From CAIWHR01 sp963843595 (GTDB lineage: Bacteria; Pseudomonadota; Gammaproteobacteria; Burkholderiales; Casimicrobiaceae): a stretch of DNA of 64,000 nucleotides. Where the stretch lies: positions 51,265 through 115,264 of the forward strand of contig CAWJLG010000011.1 of assembly GCA_963843595.1 (NCBI GenBank), written 5' to 3'. The position numbers were made by a program, and so were the translations under genes. Under the pieces are notes generated by a model that ran no database searches, was not told the origin of the DNA, and was given only the letters and a program-made list of their open reading frames with translations. Shown here piece after piece: positions 1 to 8,967 of the stretch; the stretch's first letter is position 1, and each line of letters starts with the position of its first letter.

Positions 1-465
1 GCGCCGCGCCCGCTCCTCGGCGCTGGCCGTCACGTAGACCTTGACCGAGGCATCGGGGAACACCACGGTCCCCATGTCGCGCCCGTCAGCAACGAGGCCG
101 GGCGGACGCCGGAATGCGCGCTGCCGCTCGTAGAGGGCCGTGCGCACCGCCGGGTGGACGGCGACCTGCGACGCGCCGGCGCTGACGGTCTCGCCGCGAA
201 TGGCTTCGGTGACGTCCCGGCCGTCCAGCCGGATTCGCCCGCCGTCGAATCGGGCATCGAGTGCGGCGGCGGCCGCGGCAAGCGGCGCCTCGGCCGCGAA
301 CGGAATGCCGGCTTCGATTGCCTTCAGCGCGACCAGCCGGTACAGCGCGCCGCTGTCCAGCAGATGGAAGCCGAGCGCCCGGGCGACCCCGGCGGCGACG
401 GTGCCTTTGCCCGACGCCGCCGGGCCGTCGACCGCGATCACCGGCACGTCGGGCTCGGCCGCCAC
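1..465 (-). CDS. cmk: Cytidylate kinase (partial, C-terminus outside window)
   Basis: Cytidylate kinase phosphorylates CMP and dCMP with ATP in pyrimidine nucleotide recycling. Only the first 155 codons are present; the family is usually about 220 residues. The N-terminus reads VIAVDGPAASGKGTV, the P-loop typical of Cmk, followed by the conserved LDSGALYR substrate-binding segment. The start is a GTG at 465, preceded by a strong AAGGAGG six bases upstream, and it begins two bases after the aroA stop, so the two genes are one operon. The aroA-cmk order is common in betaproteobacteria, where rpsA often follows. Confidence 0.9.
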   Translation of the reverse strand, partial: MAAEPDVPVIAVDGPAASGKGTVAAGVARALGFHLLDSGALYRLVALKAIEAGIPFAAEAPLAAAAAALDARFDGGRIRLDGRDVTEAIRGETVSAGASQVAVHPAVRTALYERQRAFRRPPGLVADGRDMGTVVFPDASVKVYVTASAEERARR

Positions 466-467
466 CG

Positions 468-1814
468 TCAACCTCCTTGCGCGCGGTCGTGCGCGACGCC
501 GCGGAACGCAGCGAAGTACTCGGGATACGTCTTGCGCACGCAATCCGGGTCGTTGATGCGCACCGGAATTCCACCCAGCGCGGCCAGCGAGAAGCACATC
601 GCCATTCGATGATCGTCGTAGGTGTCGATGGTGGCCGGGGTCAGACGACCGGGCGGGACGACCGTCAGGTGGTCGGTGCCGGCCTCGACCGTTGCCCCGA
701 GCTTGCGCAACTCGGTTGCCATCGCCGCGATGCGGTCGGTTTCCTTCACCCGCCAGCTCGCGATCCCGGTCAGCGTGGTCGGGCCGCGCGCGAACAGCGC
801 GACGACGGCCAGCGTCATCGCCGCGTCGGGGATCGCCACGCAATCGAGGGTCAGCCCGGCAAGCGACTCTCCCGCCGAGGCCTCGATCCAGTCGTCTCCG
901 GAGCGGACGCGGGCCCCCATCTTCGCGAGCGCATCGGCGAACGCCACATCGCCCTGGATCGAATGCCGGCCAACGCCGGTCACGCGTACGGGCCCCCCGC
1001 CGATTGCGCCGGCGGCGAGAAAGTACGATGCCGACGACGCGTCACCCTCGACGTGGATGGACCCGGGGCTGACGTAGCGCGCGGCGGCGGGCACGCGGAA
1101 GGCGCGCCAGCCGTCCTGCTCGACCGCGACGCCGAAGCGGCGCATCAGATTGGTCGTGATCGCCACGTAGGGCTTCGAGATCAGGTCTCCGACCACGTCG
1201 ACGGTCACCGGCCGCGTGGTGCGCTTCGTCACCAGAGGCAACGCCATCAGCAGCGCCGACAGGAACTGGCTCGACACGTCGCCGCGTACGGCGACCCGGT
1301 CGGGGGTCCCGGACGTCCCGACGCGGCCCGGCCCGATTGCGAGCGGTGGAAAGCCCGTCGCGCCCAGGTAGCGAACCTCCGCGCCGAGCGCGATCAGCGC
1401 ATCGACGAGATCCCCGATCGGCCGCTCGTGCATGCGCGGGACGCCGGCGAGCTCGTAGCGTCCACCCGCAAACGCCAGCACGGCGGTCAACGGCCGGAAC
1501 GCCGTCCCCGCATTGCCGAGAAACAGCTTCGCCGCCTTGCCGGGAATTTCGCCGTCGGCACCGGAGACCACGAAATCGCGGCTCGCCGCGACGCGCCGCA
1601 CGGCGACGCCGAGAACGGCGAGTGCATCGAGCATGCGTTCGACGTCGTCGGCGTCGAGGAGCCCGCGCACCGTCGTCTCGCCCGCCGCGAGCGCAGCGAG
1701 CAGCAGCGTGCGATTGGAGATGCTCTTCGAGCCCGGCAGCGCCACGGTGCCGGTCGCCCGCGCGACGGGGGCGAGATCGAGAAAGGCTTTGGCCGAGAGG
1801 GCAGCGCCGGTCAT
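468..1814 (-). CDS. aroA: 3-phosphoshikimate 1-carboxyvinyltransferase (EPSP synthase)
   Basis: This 448-residue protein makes 5-enolpyruvylshikimate-3-phosphate from shikimate-3-phosphate and PEP, the sixth step of the shikimate pathway. The N-terminus has the substrate-binding LPGSKSISNRTLLLAALA, then LFLGNAGTAFRPL (the PEP-binding LxNAGTxxR loop), and late motifs WRVKETDRIAAMATELRKLG and DDHRMAMCFSL. Length matches the family. The ATG at 1814 is chosen because the conserved domain starts about 17 residues later; an open frame continues upstream but lies inside tyrA. It starts 11 bases after the tyrA stop and runs into cmk. The loop has Gly-Asn-Ala-Gly-Thr-Ala, so it looks like a class I, glyphosate-sensitive type, but I cannot be certain without alignment. 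Confidence 0.95.
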   Translation of the reverse strand: MTGAALSAKAFLDLAPVARATGTVALPGSKSISNRTLLLAALAAGETTVRGLLDADDVERMLDALAVLGVAVRRVAASRDFVVSGADGEIPGKAAKLFLGNAGTAFRPLTAVLAFAGGRYELAGVPRMHERPIGDLVDALIALGAEVRYLGATGFPPLAIGPGRVGTSGTPDRVAVRGDVSSQFLSALLMALPLVTKRTTRPVTVDVVGDLISKPYVAITTNLMRRFGVAVEQDGWRAFRVPAAARYVSPGSIHVEGDASSASYFLAAGAIGGGPVRVTGVGRHSIQGDVAFADALAKMGARVRSGDDWIEASAGESLAGLTLDCVAIPDAAMTLAVVALFARGPTTLTGIASWRVKETDRIAAMATELRKLGATVEAGTDHLTVVPPGRLTPATIDTYDDHRMAMCFSLAALGGIPVRINDPDCVRKTYPEYFAAFRGVAHDRAQGG

Positions 1815-1825
1815 CGCATGCGGCC

Positions 1826-2758
1826 TCAGGGCTCGCGCGGCCCGTCGGCCGGCACCGGCGCCGTGCCGGGTGCATGCCGGGCACCCCACGCCCGGCGCGC
1901 GGAGCTGGCGCGGGCGAACACCGCCTCGAGCGCCGCGGCATCGCCCGCGGCGACCATCGCCGCGACGCGGTCGAGCTGATTGCGGAAGGCGGCAATTTCG
2001 GCGAGCAGCGCCTCCCGGTTGGCGAGCGAGATGTCGCGCCACATCTCCGGGGAGCCTGCCGCGATGCGCGTGAAATCGCGAAATCCACTCGCGGCGTAAC
2101 GGAAGATGTCGTCGGCGTCGGGGCGGGAGGCGAATGCATCGACCAGGGCGAAGGCGAGCAGGTGCGGCAGATGCGACACGGCCGCGAAGATGCGGTCATG
2201 CGCCGACGGCTCGAGGGTTCGCAGCCGCGCGCCGCAGGCTTCCCAAAGGGCCCCGATGGTCGCGACGGCGCCCGCGTCGGATTCCGGAACCGGCGTCAGG
2301 ACCACGTTGCGGTCGAGAAACAGCGTGGCAAAGGCCGCTGCGGCGCCGGTGTGCTCCGTCCCTGCGATCGGATGCGCCGGCACGAATCGCGCAAAGGCGT
2401 CGCCGAGGCTCGTTCGCGCCGCGGCGATCACATCCTGTTTGGTGCTCCCGGCGTCGGTGACGATGGTCTGCGGACCGAGCTTGCCATGCAGCGCAGCGAA
2501 CAGCGCGGGAAACTGGGCGACCGGTGTGGCCAGCAGCACGACATCCGCGTCGGCCACTTCCACCGTCCAGTCCTCGTCGAGCGTGCGGAACCGGTCGACG
2601 ATGCCAAGGCGCTGCGCGACCTCGAGATTCGCTCGGCCGCGACCGATGCCGACGACTGTCCCGACCCGTGTCGCCTGCCGCAACGCGAGCGCGACGGAGC
2701 CGCCGATCAGGCCGACACCGACGACGACGAGTTTCGCGGGATGGGCGTTCGTCGTCAT
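1826..2758 (-). CDS. tyrA: Prephenate dehydrogenase
   Basis: This 310-residue NAD(P)-dependent enzyme converts prephenate (possibly arogenate) to the tyrosine precursor. The dinucleotide-binding motif VVVGVGLIGGSVALAL starts about residue 10. Further family marks are LLATPVAQ, VTDAGSTKQDV, the substrate-binding VPAHPIAGTEHTG, and SHLPHLLAFALVD. The ATG at 2758 puts the glycine-rich motif at the usual distance from the N-terminus; a start 16 codons upstream (2806) would add an arginine-rich tail that does not look conserved. It lies between hisC and aroA and is separate from aroA, unlike the tyrA-aroA fusion found in Pseudomonas. Confidence 0.93.
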   Translation of the reverse strand: MTTNAHPAKLVVVGVGLIGGSVALALRQATRVGTVVGIGRGRANLEVAQRLGIVDRFRTLDEDWTVEVADADVVLLATPVAQFPALFAALHGKLGPQTIVTDAGSTKQDVIAAARTSLGDAFARFVPAHPIAGTEHTGAAAAFATLFLDRNVVLTPVPESDAGAVATIGALWEACGARLRTLEPSAHDRIFAAVSHLPHLLAFALVDAFASRPDADDIFRYAASGFRDFTRIAAGSPEMWRDISLANREALLAEIAAFRNQLDRVAAMVAAGDAAALEAVFARASSARRAWGARHAPGTAPVPADGPREP

Positions 2759-2897
2759 CGCTCGGCCACGGGCAGGCCTGCGCAGGAAGCGGATGTCGGC
2801 CTGCACGTCACGGCGTGCTCGCCGTCACCGCGACGTTGGGCGTCGTTGCAGCGCCAAGGCCAAGCATCGAGTTCGGGCGTGACGCGCGCCGCTGCGG

Positions 2898-4028
2898 TCA
2901 GGACCGCAGCGCGCCGGACAGCGCGGCAAGAAAGCGGCGATTCTCGTCCGGCATCCCGACCGTCACCCGCAACCACTCGGGCAAACCGTAGTTGGCGACC
3001 GGGCGCACGATGACGCCTTGCTGCAGGAGCTTCTGGTAGACCCGGCCGGCGTCACCGACCTTCACGAGCAGAAAATTCGCGTGCGAGGGCACCCAGGCGA
3101 GTCCGAGCGAGCGGAATCCCTCCTCGAGCGCCGAGCGCCCCGCGCGATTGAGGTTCCGGCTTTCCTCGACGTAGGCAGTGTCAGCGAGCGCAGTGAGTGC
3201 CGCCGCTTGCGCGAGGGCATTGACGTTGAACGGTTGTCGAACGCGGTTGAGCATTTCCGCGACGTTCGCGTTCATGATTCCGTAGCCGACGCGCAATGCC
3301 GCGAGGCCGTAGGCCTTCGAGAACGTCCGCGACACGACGAGGTGCGGATAGCGCGCCACCCAGGCCGCGCTCGGCGCACATTGCGCCGGCTCGAGGTACT
3401 CGTTGTAGGCCTCGTCCAGGACGACCAGCACGTCGGAGGGCACCGACGCGACGAACGCCTCCAGGGCGTCGGGCGCGATCCACGTACCGGTCGGGTTGTT
3501 CGGATTGGCGACGAACACGATGCGCGTGGTCGCGGTGATCGCCCTGCGCATCGCCGGCAGGTCGTGACCGAAATCCCGCGCCGCGATCTCGATGCCGGTC
3601 GCGCCGCGCGCCTGCGTGGCGAGCGGATACACGGCGAAAGCGTGCCGCGCGTAGACCGCGTGATCGCCCGGGCGCAGGAACGCCTGGGTGACGAGTTCGA
3701 GGACGTCGTTCGAGCCATTGCCCAGAACGATGCAATCGGGGGCGACGCCAAACCGGGTCGCGAGCGCCGCCTTGAGCGCGAATCCATTGCCGTCCGGATA
3801 ACGCGAGAGGTCGTCGGTGGCCTTGGCGATCGCGGAGCGCACCGCGGCGCTCGGCCCGCGCGGATTCTCGTTCGAGGCGAGCTTGATGATGTTCCGCTCG
3901 TCGAGGCCGAATTCGCGCGCCAGTTCGTCGACCGGCTTGCCGGGGATATACCGGGCAATGTGCCGGACGTATTCGGGCGCGAGATGCGCCGGATCGGCAT
4001 GGTGCGTCGAACTGGGCGATGCGTTCAT
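2898..4028 (-). CDS. hisC: Histidinol-phosphate aminotransferase
   Basis: This is a 376-residue PLP-dependent class I/II aminotransferase. The PLP lysine is in SRTFSKAYGLAALRVGYG; other marks are LASNENPRGPS near residue 53, GNGSNDVLEL (cofactor phosphate binding), NPNNPTGTW and LDEAYNEY. It fits HisC2-type enzymes, which sit in aromatic amino acid operons of beta- and gammaproteobacteria and may transaminate both imidazole-acetol phosphate and aromatic 2-oxoacids. It starts 7 bases after the pheA stop. A 139-bp non-coding gap, in which I recognise nothing, separates it from tyrA. Confidence 0.93.
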   Translation of the reverse strand: MNASPSSTHHADPAHLAPEYVRHIARYIPGKPVDELAREFGLDERNIIKLASNENPRGPSAAVRSAIAKATDDLSRYPDGNGFALKAALATRFGVAPDCIVLGNGSNDVLELVTQAFLRPGDHAVYARHAFAVYPLATQARGATGIEIAARDFGHDLPAMRRAITATTRIVFVANPNNPTGTWIAPDALEAFVASVPSDVLVVLDEAYNEYLEPAQCAPSAAWVARYPHLVVSRTFSKAYGLAALRVGYGIMNANVAEMLNRVRQPFNVNALAQAAALTALADTAYVEESRNLNRAGRSALEEGFRSLGLAWVPSHANFLLVKVGDAGRVYQKLLQQGVIVRPVANYGLPEWLRVTVGMPDENRRFLAALSGALRS

Positions 4029-4035
4029 GTCATTC

Positions 4036-5121
4036 CTAATAGACTGCCGCAGGATACGATCCCAAGATTTTGATAAATGGAGCTTTTGTCTTCAGTTCCG
4101 CAAGGGCGGCCGCGACGGAGTCGTCGGCCTGGTGACCCTCGACGTCGATATAGAACAGGTACTCCCAGCGACCGGTACGTGCGGGTCGCGATTCGATCCG
4201 CGACATGCTGACCGCGTGCCGGGCGAATGGCGCGAGGAGCTCGTACATCGCGCCGGGGCGGTTGGGCGCGGACATCACGAGCGAGGTCTCGTCCTTGCCC
4301 GACGGCGGCACCGACTGCCGGCCGAGGACCCAGAACCGGGTCGTGTTGTTCGGCTCGTCCTCGATGTGCGGCGCGAGCACGCGCAGGCCGTAGATCGACG
4401 CGGCGTTCTCCCCCGCGATCGCCGCCGCACCCTCCTCCGCCGCCGCAAGCCGTGCCGCTTCGGCGTTGCTCGCCACCGCGATGCGCGGCACGGCTGGCAA
4501 GTGGCGGGCGAGCCACTCCACGCACTGGGCGAGCGACTGGGCGTGCGAGTACACCTTTGTCACGTCACTGACCGCGGCGGCGTTGGACAGGAGGTTCTGC
4601 CGGATCGCGAGCCGGATCTCACCGCAGATCGACAGCGGCGTCGGATACATGAGATCGAGCGTTCGCCCGACCGCCCCCTCGGTCGAGTTTTCGACCGGCA
4701 CGACCGCGTAATCGGTCTGGCCCGCCTCCGCCGCGCGGAAGACCTCGTCGATCGTCGCGCACGGCTCGGCCTCGACGAAACCCCCGAAATGCTTGGACAC
4801 GGCCGCCTGCGAGTACGTCCCGGGAGGGCCGAGGTAGGCGATGCGCAGCGGCTGCTCGAGTGCGAGGCACGCCGACATGACCTGGCGAAACACGCCGGCG
4901 ACCGCCTCTCCCGACAACGGACCGCGATTGACGTCCTGCAATCGGCGCAGCACCTGCGCCTCGCGCTCCGGACGGTACGCGACCCCGCCTGCCTTCAGTT
5001 CGCCGATGGCCTTGGCGTGCCCGGCGCGTGCGTTGAGCCGCTCCAGGATCTCGCGATCGAGTGCGTCGATCGCCGCGCGATGGCGGACGAGTTCGGCGTC
5101 GCGGTCGGCTGCCGGCGGCAT
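4036..5121 (-). CDS. pheA: Bifunctional chorismate mutase / prephenate dehydratase (P-protein)
   Basis: This 361-residue protein makes prephenate from chorismate and then phenylpyruvate, committing flux to phenylalanine. Residues 1-95 are an AroQ-type chorismate mutase (AIDALDREILERLNAR, KAIGELK). Residues about 95-270 are the prephenate dehydratase domain (IAYLGPPGTYSQAA, VVPVENSTEGAVGRTLDL, and a near-consensus NTTRFWVLG). The C-terminus is an ACT regulatory domain with the ESRPARTGRWEYLFYID motif that normally binds phenylalanine for feedback inhibition. It starts only 4 bases after the gyrA stop. In many relatives serC lies between gyrA and pheA; it is absent here. Confidence 0.95.
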   Translation of the reverse strand: MPPAADRDAELVRHRAAIDALDREILERLNARAGHAKAIGELKAGGVAYRPEREAQVLRRLQDVNRGPLSGEAVAGVFRQVMSACLALEQPLRIAYLGPPGTYSQAAVSKHFGGFVEAEPCATIDEVFRAAEAGQTDYAVVPVENSTEGAVGRTLDLMYPTPLSICGEIRLAIRQNLLSNAAAVSDVTKVYSHAQSLAQCVEWLARHLPAVPRIAVASNAEAARLAAAEEGAAAIAGENAASIYGLRVLAPHIEDEPNNTTRFWVLGRQSVPPSGKDETSLVMSAPNRPGAMYELLAPFARHAVSMSRIESRPARTGRWEYLFYIDVEGHQADDSVAAALAELKTKAPFIKILGSYPAAVY

Positions 5122-5125
5122 CGGG

Positions 5126-7693
5126 CTATTCCTCGTTCTCGTTCTCGCTCTCGTCCTCGCGCTCGACGACGCGCTCGAGACCCGCGAGCCTCTCGCCCTC
5201 GTCGAGATTGATCAGCGTGACACCCTGCGTCGACCGGCTCATTTCGCGGATCGACTTCACGCTGGTGCGGATCAGCACGCCACCCGTGGAGATCAGCATC
5301 ACCTCGTCGTCGGGGCGCACCAGTGACGCGGCGACGACGGTGCCGTTGCGTTCGCTCTGCTGGATCGCGATCATGCCCTTCGTGCCGCGGCCGTGGCGCG
5401 TGTATTCGACGATCGGCGTGCGCTTGCCGAAGCCATTCTCGGTCGCGGTCAGCACCGATTGTTCCTCGTCCTCGGCCACGAGCATCGAGATCACGCGCTG
5501 CCCGCTGTCCAGCGTCATCCCGCGCACGCCATGCGCCGCGCGGCCCATCGGCCGGACGTCGTTCTCGTCGAAGCGCACGGCCTTGCCGCCGGAGCTGAAC
5601 AGCATCACGTCGTGCGTGCCGTCGGTCAGCGCGGCGCCGACGAGCGAATCGCCGGCGGTGAGATCGACCGCGATGATCCCGCTGGTTCGGGGTCGCGAGA
5701 ATTCGGAGAGCGGCGTCTTCTTGACGGTGCCCATCGCCGTGGCCATGAACACGAACTGCGTCTCGGTGAACTCCGCCACCGGCAGGATCGCCGTGATCTT
5801 CTCGCCCTCCGCGAGCGGCACGAGGTTGACGATCGGCTTGCCGCGGGCGATGCGCGTGCCGCGCGGAACGTTGTACACCTTGAGCCAGTACACACGACCG
5901 AGGTTGGAGAAGCAAAGGATGTGGTCGTGCGTGTTGGCGATGAACAGGCGATCGATGAAGTCGTCTTCCTTGGTCGCCGCCGCCTGCCGGCCGCGGCCCC
6001 CGCGCTTCTGTGCCCGATACTCGGCCACCGGCTGCGCCTTCATGTAGCCGCCGTGCGACAGCGTCACGACCATGTCCTCCGGCGCGATCAGGTCCTCCAG
6101 CGACAGATCGACGCCCTGGGCCACGATCTCCGAGCGCCGCGCGTCGCCAAACTGGTCGCGGATCGACTTGAGTTCGTCGCCGATGATGCCGGTGACCCGC
6201 TCGGGCCGGTCGAGGATGTCGAGGAGGTCGACGATCTCGGCCATCACGGACTTGTATTCGGCGAAGATCTTGTCCTGTTCGAGGCCGGTCAGCCGCTGCA
6301 GGCGCAATTCGAGGATCGCCTGCGCCTGGGCGTCGGACAGCCGGTAACCGTGGGCGTCCTCCTGCCAGCCGAACCCGACTGGCAACCCATCCGGCCGCGC
6401 GGCGTCGGCGGCGGCGCGCTCGAGCATTTCCTCGACCAGCGGCGAGCGCCAGGTCTTCGCCATCAGCGCAACCTTGGCCTCCGACGGAGTCGGTGCCGCC
6501 TTGATCAGCGCAATGATCTCGTCAACATTGGACAGCGCGACGGCGAGACCCTCCAGGAGGTGGCCGCGTTCGCGCGCCTTGCGCAACTCGAAGCGGGTGC
6601 GCCGGGTGACGATCTCCCGCCGATGCTGAATGAAATATTCGAGGAACTGCTTGAGGTTGAGGATGCGTGGCTGCCCGTCGACCAGCGCCACCATGTTCAT
6701 CCCGAAGCTGTCCTGCAGCTGCGTGAGTTTGTAGAGGTTGTTGAGGACGATCTCGGCGACCTCGCCGCGTTTCAGCTCGATCACCACCCGCATGCCGGAC
6801 TTGTCCGACTCGTCGCGCAGGTCGGAGATCCCCTCGAGCTTCTTCTCCCGGACGAGCTCACCGATTCGGATGAGCAGGTTCGCCTTGTTCACCTGATAGG
6901 GGATTTCGTCGACGATGATCGCCTGCCGCTCGCCCTTGCCGATCTCCTCGACGTGCGTACGGGCGCGGATGACGACGCGGCCACGGCCGGTCCGGTATCC
7001 CTCGCGCACGCCTTCGAGCCCGTAGATGATCCCGGCGGTCGGGAAATCCGGTGCGGGCACGAGGTCGATCAGCTCCTCGATCGTGGTTTCGCGATTGCCG
7101 AGCAGTGCCAGGCAGGCGTTGATGACCTCGGTCAGGTTGTGCGGCGGGATGTTCGTGGCCATTCCGACCGCGATGCCGGACGAGCCATTGACCAGCAGGT
7201 TCGGCAGTCGCGACGGCAGCACCGTCGGCTCCTGCTCCTTGCCGTCGTAATTGGGCGCGAAGTCGACGGTTTCCTTCTCGATGTCGGCAAGCAGCTCGCC
7301 GGCGATCTTCTGCAGCCGGCACTCGGTGTAGCGCATGGCGGCGGCGTTGTCGCCGTCGACGGAACCGAAATTGCCCTGGCCGTCGACCAGCGGATAGCGC
7401 AGCGAAAAGTTCTGCGCCATCCGCACCAGCGTGTCGTAGATCGCGAGATCGCCGTGCGGGTGGTACTTGCCCATGACGTCGCCGACGACCCGCGCGCACT
7501 TCACGTACGGCCGGTTCCAGACGGTGTTGGCCTCGTGCATCGCGAACAGCACGCGGCGATGCACCGGCTTCAGGCCGTCCCGGACGTCCGGCAGGGCCCG
7601 TCCCACGATCACGCTCATTGCATAATCGAGGTAGGAATGCCGCATTTCGGCTTCGAGGCTTACCGGAAGGGTTTCTTTGGCAAACTGCTCCAT
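5126..7693 (-). CDS. gyrA: DNA gyrase subunit A
   Basis: This 855-residue subunit cleaves and rejoins DNA in the GyrA2GyrB2 complex that introduces negative supercoils. The catalytic tyrosine is Tyr122 in AAAMRYTECRL, the same number as in E. coli. The winged-helix quinolone-determining region reads YHPHGDLAIYD, so residue 83 is Leu (CTC at 7447-7445) while Asp87 is kept. The C-terminal beta-pinwheel starts with the GyrA box QKRGGRGR, needed for DNA wrapping. The protein ends in an acidic tail (EDESENENEE). The ATG at 7693 gives the usual MEQFAKETLPV start; an upstream in-frame start would add 13 residues that do not look conserved. Confidence 0.98.
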   Translation of the reverse strand: MEQFAKETLPVSLEAEMRHSYLDYAMSVIVGRALPDVRDGLKPVHRRVLFAMHEANTVWNRPYVKCARVVGDVMGKYHPHGDLAIYDTLVRMAQNFSLRYPLVDGQGNFGSVDGDNAAAMRYTECRLQKIAGELLADIEKETVDFAPNYDGKEQEPTVLPSRLPNLLVNGSSGIAVGMATNIPPHNLTEVINACLALLGNRETTIEELIDLVPAPDFPTAGIIYGLEGVREGYRTGRGRVVIRARTHVEEIGKGERQAIIVDEIPYQVNKANLLIRIGELVREKKLEGISDLRDESDKSGMRVVIELKRGEVAEIVLNNLYKLTQLQDSFGMNMVALVDGQPRILNLKQFLEYFIQHRREIVTRRTRFELRKARERGHLLEGLAVALSNVDEIIALIKAAPTPSEAKVALMAKTWRSPLVEEMLERAAADAARPDGLPVGFGWQEDAHGYRLSDAQAQAILELRLQRLTGLEQDKIFAEYKSVMAEIVDLLDILDRPERVTGIIGDELKSIRDQFGDARRSEIVAQGVDLSLEDLIAPEDMVVTLSHGGYMKAQPVAEYRAQKRGGRGRQAAATKEDDFIDRLFIANTHDHILCFSNLGRVYWLKVYNVPRGTRIARGKPIVNLVPLAEGEKITAILPVAEFTETQFVFMATAMGTVKKTPLSEFSRPRTSGIIAVDLTAGDSLVGAALTDGTHDVMLFSSGGKAVRFDENDVRPMGRAAHGVRGMTLDSGQRVISMLVAEDEEQSVLTATENGFGKRTPIVEYTRHGRGTKGMIAIQQSERNGTVVAASLVRPDDEVMLISTGGVLIRTSVKSIREMSRSTQGVTLINLDEGERLAGLERVVEREDESENENEE

Positions 7694-8094
7694 GGGCGGG
7701 GGGTCTTTCCGAAGTAACTTTGCGCAAATCAATTCCCGACCCGCGAACTATCGTCGCGGAACGGGGAAACAGGCTCGACACGTCGAGGCCGCGCCGTCCG
7801 CAAGCACGGGCGGCCTCGAAACGGCCGTCGCCGACCTCGTTAACTGTCGGGGACGGCTCGCGGAGAGCCTTGAAAACGCGAAATTTTATCACGACGTTGC
7901 GCCGCCGCGACACTCGTTTGCGCGTTGTTGCCAAAAGCCGACTTTCTTTTGCTACGGCGATGGCGGCTGTGCTAAAGTGAACGCCGAAACAAAGGATTCG
8001 ATGCGGCGGGAGTTTGTCTCAATTTATCTCCGTCGCGGGAATTTGCATGGTTCATGAAAAACCTGTTCAAAACCAAAGCCAAAGGGGTGAAACA
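7694..8094. other. Divergent gyrA / ompA intergenic region
   Basis: This 401-bp stretch between two divergently read genes has no convincing gene. It is more A/T-rich than its surroundings. For ompA there is a good promoter at 7949-7978. For gyrA the minus strand offers GATAAAAT around 7880-7890 as a possible -10, but no clear -35 stands at the right distance. The ompA transcript would have an untranslated leader of roughly 110 bases. Confidence 0.6.
7949..7978 (+). promoter_or_regulatory. Likely sigma-70 promoter of ompA
   Basis: TTGCTA (7949-7954) is followed after 18 bases by TAAAGT (7973-7978), a reasonable -35/-10 pair in an A/T-richer pocket upstream of ompA. This is pattern matching only; no transcript evidence. 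Confidence 0.55.
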
Positions 8095-8852
8095 ATGACT
8101 CGACGTCTCGTCTCCGGTGCCCTCATCGGCGCGCTGGCCACCGCGTTTGCCGGCACTAGTGCCGCGCAGATGGCCGATCCCAAGGGTTACGTGGGCGGCA
8201 CCGCGCCCGCGAGTCCTGGTTATGTCGGCAACGCGTATCCGACACCGACCGACGGTACGGTGAAGAGTGGCGTGTACAACGGGACCAAGGGCCTGGCGGG
8301 CAATCTCTGCTACCGCACCGGTTTCTGGACCCCGGCGATGGCGACGATGGAGTGCGACCCGGACCTCGTGCCGAAGCCCCCTGCCCCGGCGCCCGCGCCC
8401 GCCGTTGTACCGCCGCCGCCGCCGCGCCGGCTCCTGCCCCGGCGCCCGCTCCGGCACCGCAAGTGCAGAAGATCACGCTGGCGTCGAAGGCACTGTTCGA
8501 CTTCGACAAGGCGGTGCTGAAGCCCGAGGGCAAGGCCGCGATCGACAGCGACATCATCAGCAAGCTGAAGGACGTCCAGAAGCTCGAGCTCGTGCTGGTC
8601 ACCGGCCACACCGACCGGATCGGTAGCCAGGCCTACAACCAGAAGCTGTCGGAGCGCCGTGCCGACGCAGTTCGTGATTACCTGGTGTCGAAGGGTATCG
8701 CCAAGGACAAGATCGAGACGCTGGGCATGGGCAAGACCCAGCCGGTCCCGGGCGTGGTCTGCGACATGAAGGCGATGAAGGAACTGATCGCCTGTCTGGC
8801 GCCGAACCGCCGCGTCGAGGTCGAAGTCAAGGGCGAAGCGGTCAAGCGCTAA
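8095..8852 (+). CDS. ompA: OmpA-family outer-membrane/peptidoglycan-binding protein, apparent frameshift
   Basis: The start ATG at 8095 follows an AAAGGGGTG ribosome site and opens a signal peptide (LVSGALIGALATAFAGTSAAQ). A short N-terminal region leads into a Pro/Ala linker, and then a C-terminal OmpA/MotB domain that would bind peptidoglycan diaminopimelate (LFDFDKAVLKPEGK, VTGHTDRIGSQAYNQKLSERRA). Signal peptide and OmpA domain are in different frames: the first runs to about 8425, the second is read from about 8404 to the stop at 8852. One missing base in the CCG/GCC run at 8410-8428 would restore a protein of about 252 residues. Both halves look intact, so a sequence error or recent mutation is more likely than decay. 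An ompA gene next to gyrA and ubiG is usual in Burkholderiales. Confidence 0.85.
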
Positions 8853-8875
8853 GCCGACCGGAAGCGAAGCAACGG

Positions 8876-8907
8876 AAAAGCCCCGCGCGACGCGCGGGGC
8901 TTTTTTT
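8876..8907 (+). terminator. Rho-independent terminator after ompA
   Basis: A perfect 10-bp inverted repeat (GCCCCGCGCG, central A, CGCGCGGGGC; 8880-8900) is preceded by AAAA and followed by seven Ts. It lies 24 bases past the ompA stop. Confidence 0.9.
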
Positions 8908-8967
8908 CGCCTGCTCCCTGCCCGCGCTCCGCGGGTTCACCCAACCTCAACACGTTACTCTCCTCCG

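Noticed and set aside
5393..7717. Long open frame antisense to gyrA
   Set aside because: Mirror of GyrA codon usage, no recognisable domain.
8014..8094. Upstream in-frame start for ompA
   Set aside because: The 27 extra residues precede a normal signal peptide and the ATG at 8095 has a good ribosome site.
8376..8460. Pro/Ala-coding repeat as a tandem repeat or CRISPR-like element
   Set aside because: It is the low-complexity linker of OmpA; units are not regular and there are no spacers.
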